64,000 nt of DNA from Lytechinus pictus (taxonomy: Eukaryota; Echinodermata; Echinoidea; Temnopleuroida; Toxopneustidae), in assembly GCF_037042905.1 (NCBI RefSeq), contig NC_087257.1:24015001-24079000 (forward strand), written 5' to 3'. This document shows, piece by piece, positions 61,105 through 64,000 of this stretch. The position numbers and the translations under genes are program-made. Positions within the stretch are counted from its first letter, which is position 1. Every line of letters begins with the position of its first letter. The notes under the pieces are model-generated. The model searched no databases, was not told the origin of the DNA, and saw only the letters and a program-made list of their open reading frames with translations.

Positions 61105-62545
61105 CAGGCGCGTAGCCAGGGGGGGCGGTGGGGGCGGTCGCCCCCCCAAAAAAAAACGTCCCCAAAAAGAAAAAAAAAAGAAGGGAAAAAAGAGAGGAGA
61201 AAAGGAAAAGGGAAGGGAGGAAAGGGAAGAACGGTAGCTTTGTGTTTTTTTTTTCTTTTTATTCTTTGGTTTTTTTTTCTCAAAAGAGAAAGTCTTTCAC
61301 TCTTGCTCTAAATGTATATATGAATTTTGCTTCCGCGCTGTGCGCGGTTAAATGACAATAATGAAGTTCTCCATTGTTTCCCAACACTGTTTTTTTACCT
61401 CAGCTATATGTGTTTCTTGCCAGTTAAAGTTCAAATATATACATTAGGGCATGGAATTAGAGTAAAGTTATATAGGCCGAAGTATATGGAGTTATCTTTT
61501 TTTTTTAATTGATCGCGCAACTTCTGGTCTGGTCGGCTCCGGGCGTGTAAAATCTTTATATCAATTTCTGCCGTCACCTCCATAAGTCAACTTCTCCCGC
61601 TTTTCAGCTCATTACTAAACAACCATAATTTTGGGGCAAACAGGTACCTAATTTTAAAAGAGGAAGGTATAAAATTCGTGTCGTATTAAATAAAAAAGTA
61701 CAATATTTTTTATCAAATTCTATTAAACTTCATGTCATTTCTCTGCACATTCATTTCCTGTCCTGTTTTGCGCCCACAGTTTGAAATTTTGAATGACACT
61801 TAAGTTTCTTTATAATTCAAAATGAAACGCTTCAGGATAAGTCAAAGAAATTAGGCATCCTTTTTTATATAATTTCAATAAATCACAGAAGTTTCAATTT
61901 TTTGCGCACTATTATCATTGTAATGAAGTTCAATAATCTTAGAAAATCAATTGAATTAGAGCCGATGGGGTATTAGAGATATCTAGCTGCATTTGATGAA
62001 ACGTCCGCTCTTTGAAATTCCAGAGTTTCATTGCTCTGCGCGGGGAGGAATATCTTCCTCCCGGCATATACACTTCTTCTCCTCTGTTTTGCGAGTTAAA
62101 TATGTGCACTGTCGCTAAATAGTTTCTAATCAATCTGATCTTTCCAAGGGAAGTATTCAATATATCATTGAGAATACCCTTTTCTCTGGACCCTTTACAT
62201 GGCAAAAAAAATTGATAAAACGCTTCAGCTTCCGCGCATCGCGCGGGGTTATTATATTAATTTCCTCCATTGTATTCCTTTTATGTGCGTTCACAATCAC
62301 TTTTGAAAACAAGGTTCAAAATCACAATATAGTCAACTGAATTTGAGCTGATATAGGTACTAGAGACAAGAGAGACGGCTCCTTTTCATTTTAATTTATG
62401 AAACACCAAAAGCTTCGCGCTTCGCGCGGGAGGGGGAAACTCCCCCTCCCTGCACCCACCCCCCAGGGAGCGCGCTTCGCGCGCTCTGTAAGTGTTGGCA
62501 CCAATTTACCGCCCCCTCCAAAATGAAATCTTGGCTACGCGGTTG
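61105..62545. mobile_element. hAT-like element with hairpin-unit interior
   Basis: The left end CAGGCGCGTAGCC and inverted right end CAACCGCGTAGCC differ at 3 positions. G/C runs, a purine tract (61,140-61,230) and repeated 'CTTCGCGC' hairpins (about 62,220, 62,410, 62,470) copy the layout of the element at 37-1,363. No clear target duplication was found. Confidence 0.55.
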
Positions 62546-63625
62546 ACCTTTAATGATTACTGCCAGCGTTCTTGGGAGTGGGAGTGCTATGGGGGTGAAG
62601 CACCCCCAAAAATATTATTGGGGGTGCTGCGTGTAATATATTCTCCACAGGCCACGCCCCGAGGTATTCTTGAAGATGTGTAAAAATGACCTCAATTTTT
62701 TAATGAAACTTTTTTTTTCTCTTCTAATTTTTCGGGACCAATTCAACCTCCATTTTGTTTGACGTAGTGAAAACCTTTATTTGCTTTGCTTTTCATATTT
62801 ACATCAGCACCCGCAGTCAAATAATCGTTCCCAGGGCCTTGGTAAGTGGGTATATTTTTGTTCATAAAATGTTTAAACCAAGGTAAAATGTCATCAAGCT
62901 TTAAGACAGTATTCTTTTCATAGCTATACATCATACTATAACACCACATAAAATCCAAATGCTTTCATAATATTTTTCAGTGGTTGAAAATTTCTGAACG
63001 TCCCATACGTATGGTGTGCGATATCTTGGACTTGCCCTATAATAAAACAGGGAAAAGCGATGTACTGATCATGAGTCGGACAGCAATAAATGACCAATGA
63101 CATACAATTATACACGATCTGCGAGCACATGAAGATGAAATATCCTCTTTGAATAAATATCATATTGGTAGTGAAGACCCTTTATTTTTATTTTTTTTTG
63201 GGGGGGTCAACATTTTCTTGTAAAAAATACCACCCCCTTTGGAAAATCCTGGATCCGCCCCTGCTTCCACTGTATTCTGTACATAGCCAACAGATGACTC
63301 CCATTGTTTTTACTAACTTGCCCACAGCTGAGCTTGCCCAGTACAGTATACAAGAATAGCGCCAGCTATCAACATCAGTTATGCCCTATGATATGCCAAC
63401 AATGCATGGTTAAAATATGTTCAGCCCTCCCTTCACGATCCTATATGAAACGCAAAACTTACAAAATAATGAATAAAAATATGAATAAAGAAACGAAACC
63501 TTTCTTGATGAAGAAATATTGGGTAGATTAAAAAAAAAAAAACTAAACTCTTTAACACTTTTTACCCAACCAAAGATGAAGCATGAGTGTTTATTGGGAA
63601 AAATATCAAACATTGTGAACATTTA
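62546..63625. other. Unassigned region near the window end
   Basis: Two adjoining minus-strand open stretches (62,743-62,958 and 62,936-63,163) are unusually free of low-complexity residues but match nothing I recognise. A transposon-like end 'GGATCCGCCCCTG' is at 63,251-63,263, with a similar inverted motif at 60,851. No gene is claimed. Confidence 0.4.
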
Positions 63626-64000
63626 TAGGACAAGACATAGTCCACCTCAACAAAAAGTTGATTCATATAAAGAGAGACAAATCCAACAGGCATAACACTG
63701 AAACTTTCATCAAAATCGGATGTAAAATAAGAAAGTTATGACATTATAAAGTTTCGCTTAATTTCATAAAACAGTTATTTGCACATCATGCACATCATGG
63801 TCTGTATATGCATATTATGAGGGGACTGATGACGTCAACCACTCACTATTTTTTTTTGTATTTCGTTATAATTTTTATGAAATATGAAATATTTAAATTT
63901 TCTCCTCATAACGTAAAAAAAAATATTTTCCACTGAATATGTTTAATTACCCTCATTTCACCATTTTCAGTCAAGTTGGTCCTTATTGTTAAATTTGTAA
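63626..64000. mobile_element. Left arm of the same palindromic family, cut by window end
   Basis: Starts 'AGGACAAGACATAGTCCACC' and carries 'TTTCATCAAAATCGGATGTA' and 'GATGACGTCA' as in the 31,424 element. Confidence 0.65.

Noticed and set aside
60851-63263. Single large transposon bounded by GGGGCGGATCC / GGATCCGCCCC
   Set aside because: The inverted motifs match but the 8-bp flanks (ATTTCCTT and CTTCCACT) differ and another element lies between; they may be ends of separate elements.

Overview
This is a metazoan nuclear genome window with small exons, GT-AG introns and dense interspersed repeats. The gene set (fibrinogen-domain protein, neurotrophin/Spatzle-type ligand, ERp72-type disulfide isomerase, patatin-like hydrolase) and the repeat families point to an invertebrate deuterostome. 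The families include palindromic elements beginning with a tail-to-tail 'TTAAAGGACAAGTCCA' motif, 'GGGCCCGTTTC' elements and tRNA-headed SINEs. My best guess is an echinoderm, probably a sea urchin; this is inference from memory of repeat style, not a database match.

Layout. 1-10,968 is copy A of a segmental duplication. It holds the last five exons of a patatin/EF-hand gene (+) and the last two and a half exons of PDIA4 (-). 10,969-34,676 is single-copy here. It contains the three exons of a fibrinogen C-terminal domain gene (12,274-14,892, +), a repeat-rich gap, a three-exon secreted neurotrophin/Spatzle-like ligand (20,202-22,442, +), another repeat-rich gap, and the first five exons of the patatin/EF-hand gene (29,524-34,354, +). 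34,677-45,842 is copy B, which continues both parent genes: exons 6-10 of the patatin/EF-hand gene (ending 40,297) and exons 8-10 of PDIA4. 45,843-59,566 carries the remaining PDIA4 exons up to its signal-peptide exon. 59,600-64,000 is transposon debris with no gene I can support.

The two complete multi-exon genes could be assembled exon by exon with matching splice phases. One is a 792-residue patatin-like hydrolase with a predicted myristoylated N terminus and an EF-hand pair placed between two parts of the patatin fold. The other is a 640-residue PDIA4/ERp72 ending in RDEL. They are convergent (tail to tail). Copy A shows that the duplication broke inside a PDIA4 coding exon, so copy B is parental and copy A is a partial copy, unless the tandem arrangement is an assembly artefact joining two divergent haplotypes.

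The most interesting items are: the EF-hand-in-patatin architecture; a neurotrophin-like ligand whose four mature cysteines suggest loss of exactly one disulfide of the knot; a 610-bp palindromic transposon with a perfect 9-bp target duplication that carries two divergent ATG exons; and a set of datable transposon insertions that differ between the duplicate copies.
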